A stretch of DNA of 64,000 nt from Massilia sp. Root133 (GCF_001426525.1 NZ_LMEW01000009.1:94045-158044), one strand, 5' to 3'. Shown: positions 55,999-64,000, counted from the first letter of the stretch. Notes: generated by a model not told the origin, from the sequence alone. A program made the numbers and translations.

Positions 55999-56948
55999 GT
56001 GCCTGGACTGGCGCCGGCCGCCGGATCGCCGGCCGCCGCATACACATCCAGGAAGTCGGCCTGCGCGACGGCCTGCAGGCCGAATGCCGCTTCGTGCCGA
56101 CGGCCGACAAGATCGCCCTGGCCGACCTGCTGTCGGGCGCGGGACTCGCCAAGCTCGAGGTCAGCTCCTTCGTGTCGCCGAAGGCCGTGCCGGTGCTTGC
56201 GGATGCGGCCGACGTGTTCGCCGGCATCGCGCGCGCACCGGGCGTCGTCTACAGCGCTCTCGTACCGAACGTGCGCGGGGCCGAGCGTGCCGTCGCGGCG
56301 GGCGTGGTCGAGATGAATCTCGTCATGTCGGCCAGCGAAAGCCACAACCTGTCCAACCTGCGCATGACGCGTGCACAATCCTTCGCCGGACTGGCCGACG
56401 TCGCGGCACTGGCGCGGCGCCACGGCATCGCCGTCAACGTGTCGCTGTCGTGCAGTTTCGGCTGCCCGATGGAAGGCGACGTGCCGCAGCAGGACGTGAT
56501 GGACTGGTGCGCCCGCTTCGTCGACGAACTGGGCGTGCAGGGCATCACGCTGTGCGACACCACCGGCATGGCCTATCCGACCCAGGTGCGCGCGCTGACG
56601 GAAGCCGTACGCGCGCGCTGGCCCGGCATCGAACTCACGCTGCACTTCCACAACACGCGCGGCATGGGCCTCGCGAACGTGCTGGCCGCCATCGACGCGG
56701 GTGCCGACCGCTTCGACGCGTCCCTCGGCGGCATCGGCGGCTGCCCCTATGCGCCCGGTGCCACCGGCAACGTGTGCACGGAGGAAGTCGTGCACGCGCT
56801 CCAGCTGATGGGCTACGACACCGGCGTCGACCTGGCCAGGCTGCTGCAGGCGGCGGTTCGCCTGCAGGACCTCGTCGGCCACGAGGTGCCCAGCCAGATC
56901 GTCAAGGCCGGCCGCAGGCTGGACCTGCACCCTCGGCCGGCGGCCTGA
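55995..56948 (+). CDS. Hydroxymethylglutaryl-CoA lyase family protein
   Basis: A 317-residue DRE-TIM metallolyase: EVGLRDGLQAE with the catalytic Arg-Asp (about residues 20-30), SCSFGCPMEGD (about 150-160), LCDTTGMAYP, the metal-binding LHFHNTRGMG and the catalytic-loop GGCPYAPGATGN near 255. HMG-CoA lyase cleaves 3-hydroxy-3-methylglutaryl-CoA to acetyl-CoA and acetoacetate; some close relatives use citramalyl-CoA. It is coupled to the CoA-transferase (ATGA). Which of these substrates is used cannot be decided by eye. Confidence 0.88.
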   Translation: MSAWTGAGRRIAGRRIHIQEVGLRDGLQAECRFVPTADKIALADLLSGAGLAKLEVSSFVSPKAVPVLADAADVFAGIARAPGVVYSALVPNVRGAERAVAAGVVEMNLVMSASESHNLSNLRMTRAQSFAGLADVAALARRHGIAVNVSLSCSFGCPMEGDVPQQDVMDWCARFVDELGVQGITLCDTTGMAYPTQVRALTEAVRARWPGIELTLHFHNTRGMGLANVLAAIDAGADRFDASLGGIGGCPYAPGATGNVCTEEVVHALQLMGYDTGVDLARLLQAAVRLQDLVGHEVPSQIVKAGRRLDLHPRPAA

Positions 56949-56957
56949 GCGCTCCCG

Positions 56958-57284
56958 TCAGCGTATCGCCCGCTCGCAACGCGCGATCTCCGTCCGCCCG
57001 TGCCCGGCCACGATCTCGCTGCCGTACACGGGCAGGTCGAGGTAGGCCCGTTCCGTCGCGCGCACGGCCAGCACGCGTTGCGACTCGCGCTTGCCTAGGT
57101 CGAGGTAGCCGAACTGCGGGATCGCCGCCGAATTGGCGAGCCATTCCGTAGCGGGCGTGTCGTAAATCAGCACGACGCGGCACGCATCGTCGTGGTTGCC
57201 ACAGGTTTCGATCCAGAACAGGTCGATGGCGTCGGCCCAGTGGCGGTCGTTACCGCCCTGGTCGCTATCGCGGATGTCGGTCTG
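56958..57284 (-). pseudogene. C-terminal remnant of an unknown gene abutting the TnpB element
   Basis: From just after the tnpB stop codon the minus strand stays open for about 108 codons, with strong G/C third-position bias and a protein-like composition (HWADAIDLFWIETCGNHDD, then RVVLIYDTPATEWLANSAA), ending at TGA 56960-56958. There is no ATG and no ribosome site; the only internal start is a GTG at 57173. It looks like the 3' end of a gene whose 5' part was cut off by the insertion. I do not recognise the family. Confidence 0.5.
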
Positions 57285-58594
57285 CTATCGATTTCGCGTG
57301 CAAATGTGCACAGCGTTCTCTTCCTGCCCCGAGCCGTCCTGCTGACCGTGCTCGTGCCTGACCGGCGTGACTTCCCCGCCTCCCGCCGGCCCCAGGCCGG
57401 CGGCAGTGCCACGCGTTACCGCCTGGCTCGCCTCGGGTAGCGCCGTGCGCGCCGCGAAGGCGCCGGTGGCGAGCCGTTGCAGGTTGATGGCCGCGTTCAC
57501 GTCGCGGTCGTGCCGCGCACCGCAACCGGCGCAGGTCCACGCCCGGTCGCCCAACGCCAGCACCCCGTTGCGGGTATCGCAACCCGAACACAGTTTGCTG
57601 GACGGGTACCAGCGGTCGGCAAGCACGATGTGCGTACCGTAGCGCCCCGACTTGTACGTCAGCTGGCGTCGGAATTCGTAAAAGCCGACATCGGCGATCG
57701 CGCGTGCGAGGCGCGCGTTGGCCAGCATGCCGCGCACGTTCAGGTCTTCGATCACCAGCGCCTGATGCGCACGCGCGCGATGCGCGCATGCAGCCGCGCC
57801 AGGGCCAGCGCACCCTTGGTCCGGTTCTTCGACGCCTGCAGGCGCGTGCCCTTGCCGATACGGCCGACGATCCCGGCCGCGGCCTTGGCCGCATCGAGCT
57901 TGCGCGACTGCCGGCGCGAGCGGATGCGCAGGCGCCGCAGCGCCGCCTTCAACGGCCGTGGCGCCGCGATCTTCTCGCCGCTGGACAGCGTGGCAGCGCT
58001 GGTCACGCCCAGGTCGATGCCGGTGACGGCGTCACCCGTGCGACGTCGCCGGGTCAAGTGGTCCGGCACGTCGACCTGAACCGCCAGGTACCAGTGACCT
58101 GCTTCGCGCGAGACACTCGCGCCCATGATCTTGCCGTCCCAACGCAGCGCTTCCCGCAGCGCGACGCGGCCCACCTTCGGCAGCACGGCACTGCGTCCCT
58201 CGAGCCGGAACTTGTCGTTTGCCAAATAGAAGGCGTCGGCTGAACGGCCCTTCTTCTTGAAGCGCGGCGCGTGCGCCGGCTGGCTGGCGCGGCGCTGCTC
58301 GAAGTAACGACTCCACGCCTTTGCGAGGTTGGCGAACGGCTGGGCATGGGCGTCGCGGTGGATGGCGCGCAGCCACGGCTTGCCGTCGGCGTCGGGCCAG
58401 TCGGGATCCGAATACTTGATGCGATTGAACACCTTCTTGAGTGCCATCGCGTTTGGCCGCAGGCCACAGGCGGCCTGACGGTTCCACTCGGCTAGCGCCC
58501 AGTTCCAGACCCGGCGGGCGGTGCCGGCCGCGCGCGCAAAATAATCACGCTGGATCGCTGTCGCGTCAATCCTGATCCGGTGCGCCAGCAGCAT
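57285..58594 (-). pseudogene. tnpB: RNA-guided endonuclease TnpB, frameshifted
   Basis: Two frames make up one TnpB. Frame 1 (58594-57752, 280 residues) has the N-terminal domain and RuvC-I GIDLGVTSAATLSSGE. Frame 2 (about 57770-57285) has RuvC-II VIEDLNVRGML, a zinc ribbon CSGC...CAGC and RuvC-III HDRDVNAAINL. Frame 1 breaks off right after RLHARIARVR with a stop, and frame 2 picks up at AHQALVIEDL; a dozen or so residues that family members normally have between these points appear to be lost, so a short deletion with frameshift is the likely lesion. GGAGAG precedes ATG 58594. The three acidic residues survive but cannot lie in one chain without frameshifting. Confidence 0.75.
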
Positions 58595-58636
58595 ATTCGC
58601 TCTCCAGGGCCGCGCGCAGCTGGCGGTGGAAGTTGC

Positions 58637-58654
58637 GCAGACTGTACAGTCTGC
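58637..58654. repeat. 18-base perfect palindrome upstream of tnpB
   Basis: GCAGACTGTACAGTCTGC is fully self-complementary. It lies 43 bases upstream of the tnpB start, inside the inferred left end of the element. It may be a subterminal hairpin or an operator for tnpB. Confidence 0.6.
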
Positions 58655-58715
58655 TCGAAATCGTCTGTTCCATGATCACGATTGGACACGTTCAATTATT
58701 TTTAGTTTGACTAAA

Positions 58716-58897
58716 GTCGTACTCCCAGACATCCGTGTTGGCCCAGTAGAACGCGCGCGTGTGGCCAGCGCCGGCCTGTTCTGCATCACGCGCGCTTGCG
58801 CGCAGTGTTGATCCAATGCGGGTACGTGAGCGCCGATTCGTGTGTCGACCTCGAAGGCGATGCGCTACAGTAAGAGGATGGATGACAGGAGACTCCG
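58716..58897. other. Intergenic region between the IS left end and the CYTH-CHAD gene
   Basis: Together with the IS left end this makes a 303-base gap without an intact gene. On the minus strand about 58716-58790 reads as GHTRAFYWANTDVWEYD with coding-like codon bias, possibly debris of the gene hit by the insertion. The last 30 bases hold the ribosome site (CAGGAGA) of the CYTH-CHAD gene. Confidence 0.4.
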
Positions 58898-60418
58898 ATG
58901 GAATGTGAAATCAAACTGGCCGTGGGCGCGACGAGCGCCGCGCAGCTGAAAAAATCCGCCGTGCTGCGCGAGCACGCCGTATCGAAGCCACGCGACCAGG
59001 AACACGTCGACCGCTATTTCGACACCGGCGCCTTCGACTTGTGGAAGCATGGTTTTGCCTTGCGCGTGCGCAGCGCCGGCGCGCGTCACGTGCAGACCCT
59101 GAAGGGCGGCGGCAGCGCCGTGGCCGGCCTGCACCGGAGAACCGAGCTGGAAGCCGAGATTGCGTCCGAAGTGCCCGACCAGGACCTGTTCGGCAAGCAG
59201 TTGCGTGAAGCCCTGCCCGATCTCGCCCACAGCCTGGACGGCCAGCAGCTCGCCCCCGAGCCGGTCTTCGTCAACCGCACGAAGCGCACGACGTGGATGC
59301 TGGCCCTGCCGGACGGCACGCACGTCGAGTGCGCGCTGGACGTGGGCGAACTGCAGCGCGGCGAGCGCAAGACCGCCGTGCGCGAGCTGGAGCTCGAAGT
59401 GAAGGATGGCGATCCGGCCTGCCTGTACGAACTGGCGCAGCGGGTGCACGAGGCGATACCCGTGCGCATCGAGAACATCAGCAAGGCCGAGCGCGGCTAT
59501 GCGCTGGCGACCGAGGACAAGGCGCACGCCGTCAAGGCCACGCCCGTGACGCTCAAGCGCAAGGCCACGCTGGGCGAGGCGCTGGGCAGCATCCTGCAAA
59601 ACTGCCTGCAGCAGATGCAGGCCAACGAACGGGGCGTGCTGGCGGGCGACGTCGAGAGCCTGCACCAGATGCGCGTGGGCCTGCGCCGCCTGCGCGCGGC
59701 GCACGACATGGTCGACGGGCTCGTGACGCTGCCGGAACCGCTGGCGGCCGACATCGAATGGCTCGCCGGCGAACTGGGCGACGCGCGCAACTGGGATGTG
59801 TTCCTCGAATCCGTGCTGCCCCGCCTGCCGCTGACCGAGGAACAGAAGCCGTCGCTGGCGCGCGTGGAAGCGGCGGCGCGCGAGGAGGCGGAGCGTCATC
59901 GGGCGCGCGTGCGCTCGGCCGTCGGCAGCCCGCGCTACACGACCCTGATGCTGGCGCTGGGCGGCTGGATCGCGGGCAAGGGCTGGCAGCATACTGCGCT
60001 GCCGGCCGACCCGCTCGAACAACAGATCGCGAAGGCCGCGCCGCAGCTCGTGCAGCACGCGGCAGCGCGCGTGCGCAAGCGCGCCCGCGGCTACGACCTG
60101 AAACGGCCGGATTGCCTGCACAAGGTGCGCATCGCGGCCAAGAAGGAACGTTATGCGCGCGAGTTCTTCGCCGCGTTGTCGCACGACCGCAAGGCGACGA
60201 AACGGCACGATCTCTTGAGCGGAATGCAGGACGAGCTGGGAGAGATCAACGATGCGTTCGTCGCGCGCGAACTGGTCGCGCAACTGCGCGACCGCGTGCC
60301 GCAGGAGGCGGGGCTGCTCGGCTTCATCGAAGGCGTGCTGGCTGCGCGCGCGCTGGATGCGATGCCGCGCGCGCGCCGACACGTCAAGGAGAGTCTGCGC
60401 GCCAGGGCTGGCTTCTGA
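58898..60418 (+). CDS. CYTH and CHAD domain protein
   Basis: A 506-residue two-domain protein. The CYTH domain (about 1-205) starts with the diagnostic ECEIK (ExExK) and has the charged tunnel residues expected of triphosphate tunnel enzymes, so inorganic triphosphatase activity is likely. The CHAD domain (about 220-500) has the conserved histidine helices LHQMRVGLRRLRA and LHKVRIAAKKERYA, which bind polyphosphate. The combination suggests a polyphosphate-associated triphosphatase in the cytosol. AGGAGA precedes the ATG. Confidence 0.93.
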   Translation: MECEIKLAVGATSAAQLKKSAVLREHAVSKPRDQEHVDRYFDTGAFDLWKHGFALRVRSAGARHVQTLKGGGSAVAGLHRRTELEAEIASEVPDQDLFGKQLREALPDLAHSLDGQQLAPEPVFVNRTKRTTWMLALPDGTHVECALDVGELQRGERKTAVRELELEVKDGDPACLYELAQRVHEAIPVRIENISKAERGYALATEDKAHAVKATPVTLKRKATLGEALGSILQNCLQQMQANERGVLAGDVESLHQMRVGLRRLRAAHDMVDGLVTLPEPLAADIEWLAGELGDARNWDVFLESVLPRLPLTEEQKPSLARVEAAAREEAERHRARVRSAVGSPRYTTLMLALGGWIAGKGWQHTALPADPLEQQIAKAAPQLVQHAAARVRKRARGYDLKRPDCLHKVRIAAKKERYAREFFAALSHDRKATKRHDLLSGMQDELGEINDAFVARELVAQLRDRVPQEAGLLGFIEGVLAARALDAMPRARRHVKESLRARAGF

Positions 60419-60426
60419 GACGCCGT

Positions 60427-60573
60427 GTCGTTCCCGCGCACGCGGGAATCCATACTGAGCAACAGGAGTCGGAACGTCGGAAGCACCAGCATGCTTCCGA
60501 CGTACCGACTGCAGAACTTCAGCATAGGTTCCCGCTTTCGCGAGAAGTCGTTTCCGGCCGTGCCGGAAACGAC
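60427..60573. repeat. Composite REP-like repeat with three hairpins
   Basis: In order: TTCCCGCG-CA-CGCGGGAA (60431-60448); ACGTCGGAAGCA / TGCTTCCGACGT nested inside AGTCGG / CCGACT (60467-60510); a TTCCCGC...GCG half; and GTCGTTTCCGGC-CGT-GCCGGAAACGAC (60547-60573). Both flanking parts and the last hairpin mirror the repeat at 45788-45893, while the middle differs. It lies between the CYTH-CHAD gene and the converging S41 peptidase gene. Confidence 0.8.
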
Positions 60574-60689
60574 GGTGTGTTGGTGCCGGTATGTTTCCCG
60601 ACCGCCGGCGCCGGTAGGGCGGCCGAGCCGCCATGTGCTCTCTTCCCTGGGAGCGATGCGTATTCTGACGCGGGATTGTGACGTGATCG

Positions 60690-62060
60690 TTACGGCGCGG
60701 CGGTCGCCGCCAGCGGCGCACCGCTCCAGCGGCGCAACAGGGCCGCGAGCGTGGACGAACGCTTGTTTTCGGGCGTGAGGACAGCCACCGCGGTCTGCAG
60801 GGCCTTGTCGTCGCGCGTGCCGAACGTGCGCGTGGACTCGACCGGCTCGCGCTTCGCTTCGGCCATCGTGCCGAGCGGCTGCGTCGCGGGCAGGTGCTTC
60901 GCGAGATCCGCTTCGCGCAGCAGCAGGTCGTCGTCGGCGGCGACGGCCGGCGTCACGACGATGTCGGGCGTGACGCCGCGCGCCTGGATCTCGTGGCCGT
61001 TCGGCGTGAAGTAGCGCGCCACGGTGAACTTGATGCCGCTGTCCGCGTCCAGTCCGATGACGGACTGGATCGAACCCTTGCCGAACGTGCGCGTGCCGAT
61101 GACGGTGGCGCGGTGCTGGTCCTGCAGGGCACCCGTGACCAGTTCCGCGGCCGACGCGGACGCGCCGTTCACGAGCACCGTCAGCGGCACGGTGCGGGCC
61201 CACGCGGGCAGGCCGGCCAGCACGTCGGGCTGGCCTTGCTGGCGGTAGTAGCGCTCGTCGACGGTGACGGTGGCGTTGGCGCCCGGTTCGCGTCCGCGCG
61301 CCGAGAACAGCACAGTGCCCGGCTGCAGGAACGCGCCCGCGACCGCGACGCCCGTCGACACCAGGCCGCCCGGGTCGTTGCGCAGGTCGAGGATCAGGCC
61401 GCGCGGGTTGTCCAGTTTTTTCAGGGCCGCCGCGAGGTCGGCCGCCGTGGCGCCGCCGAATTCCGAGATGCGGATCCACGCGAGGCCCGGCGCCGCCATC
61501 TTCACGCGCACCGTGTCGTTGTGCAGGTCGGCGCGCGTGATGCGCAGCGTCTCGACCTTGTTGCGGCGCGCGATGCCGACGGCGACCACGGTGCCCGGCG
61601 CGCCGTGCATGCGCCGCGCGACGTCGTCGTTGGCCATCGCGGCGACGGGTGCGCCATCCACGGAGACGATCGTGTCGCCCGCCCGGATGCCCGCGCGTTC
61701 GGCCGGCGAGCCTTCGGTGGCGGACACCACGCGCAACTGCTTGCGGTCGCCTTCGACCTCGATGCCGATGCCCACGTACTCGCCGCTGTTCTCGCGTCCG
61801 ACGTCGCGCATGGCGTCCTTGTCCAGGTAGCGCGAATGCGCATCGAGCGCGGCCAGCATGCCGGACAGGGCGCCGTCGAACAGCGCCTTGTCGTCGGCCT
61901 CGCCGACGTAGTTCTGCTTGATCAGGGCGTAGACCTCCAGCAGCCGTTCCACCTGCGCCTGCGGCAGCTTCAGGGAGGGCGTTGCCGTGTCGTCGGCGTG
62001 GGCGAGGGGCGCGCAGGCCAGGGAGAGGGCGCCGAGGACGGCGAGCGCGGTGCGTTTCAT
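60690..62060 (-). CDS. S41 family peptidase (C-terminal processing protease)
   Basis: A 456-residue exported protease. It has a signal peptide (KRTALAVLGALSLACAPLAHA), a PDZ domain (about 90-175; GIGIEVEGDRKQLRVV) and the S41 catalytic domain with the SAS nucleophile site at 301-303 (VNGASASAAE) and the lysine in TFGKGSIQ at 328, the Ser-Lys dyad of CtpA-type enzymes. It should cleave periplasmic proteins near their C-termini. Length and layout fit CtpA rather than the larger Prc. Confidence 0.93.
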   Translation of the reverse strand: MKRTALAVLGALSLACAPLAHADDTATPSLKLPQAQVERLLEVYALIKQNYVGEADDKALFDGALSGMLAALDAHSRYLDKDAMRDVGRENSGEYVGIGIEVEGDRKQLRVVSATEGSPAERAGIRAGDTIVSVDGAPVAAMANDDVARRMHGAPGTVVAVGIARRNKVETLRITRADLHNDTVRVKMAAPGLAWIRISEFGGATAADLAAALKKLDNPRGLILDLRNDPGGLVSTGVAVAGAFLQPGTVLFSARGREPGANATVTVDERYYRQQGQPDVLAGLPAWARTVPLTVLVNGASASAAELVTGALQDQHRATVIGTRTFGKGSIQSVIGLDADSGIKFTVARYFTPNGHEIQARGVTPDIVVTPAVAADDDLLLREADLAKHLPATQPLGTMAEAKREPVESTRTFGTRDDKALQTAVAVLTPENKRSSTLAALLRRWSGAPLAATAAP

Positions 62061-62250
62061 GGTGTTCCTTTCGTCGATTCGTTCCCAGGATTCTGGCTTG
62101 CGGCGGTGTTAAGCGCGGTTAAAGGGGGGTAAATCGGCGTTAAGGCGTTGTAAGCGATTGCTGTCGTTTTTGCCCGTATTGACGGGCTTTTTTCTTTTCC
62201 TGATGGCAAAAAGAACAGATAATCGATGCTTTGCGCCCCAGGAGAACGCC

Positions 62251-63894
62251 ATGCAGGATCACGACGACGACCACCCCGCCAGCCCTGCGCGCCGCCGCAT
62301 CTTCCAGGCCGCCGCCGCCGTGGGCCTGTCGGCATCGATCGCGCCGGCCAGCGAGGCGAAGCCCGCCGCCAGGGCCGTCAAGCCGGTCGCCGGCTCGCTG
62401 GACGCCAAGCTGAAGGCGCACGTCAAGAACGTCGTCGTGATCTACCTGGAGAACCGCAGCTTCAACAACCTGTTCGCCGACTTCCCCGGTCTCGCACAAC
62501 CGCTGCCGGCGGCGAACGCCGTCCCGCAGAAGGACCGCGACGGCAGCGTCCTGCCGGAGCTGCCGAAGATCTGGGGCGGCATGGTGCCGGCGCGCCAGAA
62601 CATCGGCGGCAAGGATTACCTGATCAGGGAAGACGACATCCAGCACCTGCCGAACGCGCCCTTCAGGCTGACGGACGCCGCCGGCAAGCCGCTGCCCGAA
62701 GCGATCATCACGCGCGACCTGTGGCACCTGTTCTACCAGAACCAGATGCAGATCAACGGCGGCAAGAACGACGGCTTCGTCGCGTGGGGCGACAACGGCG
62801 CGCTGACGATGGGGCATTACGGCGAGACGTCGAAGAACCTGGGCCTGTGGCAGATCGCGCGCGAATTCACGCTGTGCGACAACTTCTTCATGGGCGCGTT
62901 CGGCGGCTCCTACCTGAACCACCAGTTCCTGATCAGCGGCCGCGTGCCGGAGTTCTTCGATGCGGCGTCGACGCCGGCCGCGAAGAAGATCGCCGTGCTG
63001 GAAGACGGCCCGACGGGCGTCCGCCTCGCGCTCGCGCCGGATTCGCCGAAGTCCGCGCTGGAGGGCAAGCCGAAGTTCGTCAACAACGGCGCGATCACGC
63101 CGGACGGCTACGCGGTCAACACGATGGCGCCGCCGTTCCAGCCGAGCTGGGTGCGCCCGGCGCCGGGCGGCGATGCGCACCTGGCCGATCCGCAGGACCC
63201 GGCCGTGCTGCCGCCGCAAACGTATCGAACGATCGGCGACCTGCTGTCCGGGAAGGGCGTCAGCTGGGCGTGGTATGCGGGTGCATGGCAGGCGGCGCTG
63301 GACGGCCGCGGCGAAGGCGAACGGCCGAACTTCCAGTTCCATCACCAGCCGCTCAACTATTTCAGGCAGTTCGGACCGGGCACCGCGGCGCGCGCCGAAC
63401 ACCTGCGCGACGGCGGCATGGGCGACAGCCCGATCTCGAACAAATTCATCGCCGACGCCGTCAAAGGCAAGCTGCCCGCCGTGTGCTTCTACAAGCCGCA
63501 AGGGAATCTGAACCTGCACGCGGGCTATTCGGACGTCGAGTCCGGCGATGCCCACGTGGCCAACGTGATCGAGCACCTCAAGAAGTCGCCGCAATGGAAG
63601 GACATGGTCGTCGTCGTCACCTTCGACGAGAACGGCGGCTGGTGGGACCACGTCGCGCCGCCGCAGGGCGACCGCTGGGGCCCGGGTTCGCGCATCCCCG
63701 CGATCGTCATCTCGCCGTACGCGAAGAAGGGCGCCGTCGACCACAACTTCTACGACACGACGTCGATCCTGCGCTTCATCACGCGCCTGCACGGCCTGCC
63801 GCTGCTGGAAGGCCTGGCCGCACGCAATGCGGCGTTCGCGGCGCGCGGGGCGCGTCCGCCGGGCGACCTGACCGGTGCGCTGAGCTTCCGCTGA
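62251..63894 (+). CDS. Phosphoesterase family protein (acid phosphatase/phospholipase C type), Tat-exported
   Basis: A 547-residue enzyme of the phospholipase C / AcpA superfamily. The N-terminus has a twin-arginine type signal (RRRIFQAAAAVGLSASIAPA). Metal-site segments are IYLENRSFNNLFADF near residue 65 and TFDENGGWWDHVAPP near 460. Homologues include Francisella AcpA and bacterial phosphocholine-type phospholipases C; the substrate class cannot be fixed. ATG 62251 has CAGGAGA upstream and begins the signal; the frame stays open upstream to 62158. Confidence 0.9.
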   Translation: MQDHDDDHPASPARRRIFQAAAAVGLSASIAPASEAKPAARAVKPVAGSLDAKLKAHVKNVVVIYLENRSFNNLFADFPGLAQPLPAANAVPQKDRDGSVLPELPKIWGGMVPARQNIGGKDYLIREDDIQHLPNAPFRLTDAAGKPLPEAIITRDLWHLFYQNQMQINGGKNDGFVAWGDNGALTMGHYGETSKNLGLWQIAREFTLCDNFFMGAFGGSYLNHQFLISGRVPEFFDAASTPAAKKIAVLEDGPTGVRLALAPDSPKSALEGKPKFVNNGAITPDGYAVNTMAPPFQPSWVRPAPGGDAHLADPQDPAVLPPQTYRTIGDLLSGKGVSWAWYAGAWQAALDGRGEGERPNFQFHHQPLNYFRQFGPGTAARAEHLRDGGMGDSPISNKFIADAVKGKLPAVCFYKPQGNLNLHAGYSDVESGDAHVANVIEHLKKSPQWKDMVVVVTFDENGGWWDHVAPPQGDRWGPGSRIPAIVISPYAKKGAVDHNFYDTTSILRFITRLHGLPLLEGLAARNAAFAARGARPPGDLTGALSFR

Positions 63895-63905
63895 ACGACA
63901 ATTCG

Positions 63906-63922
63906 GGGTCAGAGCCTGACCC
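63906..63922. repeat. Short inverted repeat GGGTCAG-AGC-CTGACCC
   Basis: Perfect 7-base arms around a 3-base loop, just past the stop of the phosphoesterase gene. This word, in the form GGGGTCAGAGCCTGACCC, is one I associate with dispersed repeats in Oxalobacteraceae genomes. The remaining bases to the window end hold no recognisable gene. Confidence 0.55.
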
Positions 63923-64000
63923 TTCCCCACATATTTTTCTTGTAGGTGGACGGGGTTGCTGTTAGCTTCCGGTGAAAAAAGCTGGTGCATGCATAGCTGT

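Larger units (their letters stand above)
57285..58715 (-). mobile_element. IS200/IS605-family element of IS1341 type (tnpB only)
   Basis: The unit consists of a tnpB-like gene on the minus strand with no tnpA transposase gene beside it. At its 5' side AT-rich sequence with the hairpin TTTAGTCAAACTAAA (about 58702-58715) breaks abruptly from GC-rich coding-like DNA, which I take as the left end. The right end is not resolved; coding-like host sequence starts directly at the tnpB stop. No target duplication is expected in this family, and none is seen. Ends are estimates. Confidence 0.6.

Noticed and set aside
58566..58673. A 35-codon ORF overlapping the tnpB start on the minus strand
   Set aside because: No ribosome site before its ATG and it spans the palindrome; probably chance, although a leader-peptide role cannot be excluded.
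58865..60721. A 618-codon open frame on the minus strand opposite the CYTH-CHAD gene
   Set aside because: Antisense shadow; no motif, and it crosses the hairpin repeat at 60427.
62140..63990. A 616-codon open frame on the minus strand opposite the phosphoesterase
   Set aside because: No motif and shadow-like composition; the plus strand has a Tat signal and metal-site motifs.

Overview
The window looks like a chromosomal segment of a betaproteobacterium of the Oxalobacteraceae, most likely Massilia or a close relative. This rests on very high GC with strong G/C bias at third codon positions, on the gene order kdsD-kdsC-lptC-lptA-lptB-rpoN-hpf, on ptsN-hprK-rapZ, on the ubiE-ubiJ-ubiB-fmdB-DUF502-aspS-nudB-clsB neighbourhood, and on dispersed CCCCGC/GCGGGG hairpin repeats. 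Genus assignment is an inference; no rRNA or tRNA gene was seen.

Layout. 1-2.5 kb: edge of a GntR-controlled flavoprotein operon. 2.6-6.4 kb: an esterase, a GGDEF protein and a Kef-type antiporter. 6.5-12 kb: one long envelope and global-regulation operon (Kdo-8-P synthesis genes, Lpt transport genes, sigma-54, ribosome hibernation factor) closed by a clear terminator. 12-13.6 kb: a 3-hydroxyisobutyryl-CoA hydrolase-like gene and an SRPBCC-like gene. 13.6-16 kb: ptsN-hprK-rapZ on the opposite strand, with a good promoter. 16.3-18.8 kb: queF and ilvA. 19-24.7 kb: a YqaA-like membrane protein, a giant FAD/Fe-S oxidoreductase fused to DUF3683, a HIT protein and a DUF971 protein. 24.8-35.4 kb: cold shock protein, ubiquinone genes, a methyltransferase, an SDR/AraC pair, fmdB, DUF502, aspS and nudB. 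35.4-40.2 kb: a signalling block (diguanylate cyclase, HD-GYP protein, PAS histidine kinase). 40.4-43.1 kb: a small orphan protein, an EEP-family hydrolase, cardiolipin synthase and Hsp15. 43.2-50.4 kb: a TetR-led beta-oxidation cluster. 50.4-52.4 kb: a divergent SDR/AraC pair. 52.4-56.9 kb: a LysR-led operon with an MFS carrier, a CoA-transferase and an HMG-CoA-lyase-like enzyme, probably for uptake and cleavage of a branched hydroxy-dicarboxylate. 57-58.7 kb: an IS605/IS1341-type element with a frameshifted tnpB, flanked by what looks like gene debris. 58.9-63.9 kb: a CYTH-CHAD protein, an S41 peptidase and a Tat-type phosphoesterase.

Most of the window is ordinary core chromosome. The accessory signals are the damaged TnpB element with its palindrome and adjoining gene relic, the composite multi-hairpin repeats at about 45.8 and 60.5 kb, and the split and inversion of the usual rpoN-hpf-ptsN-hprK-rapZ cluster. 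No CRISPR array, prophage or complete defence system was found.
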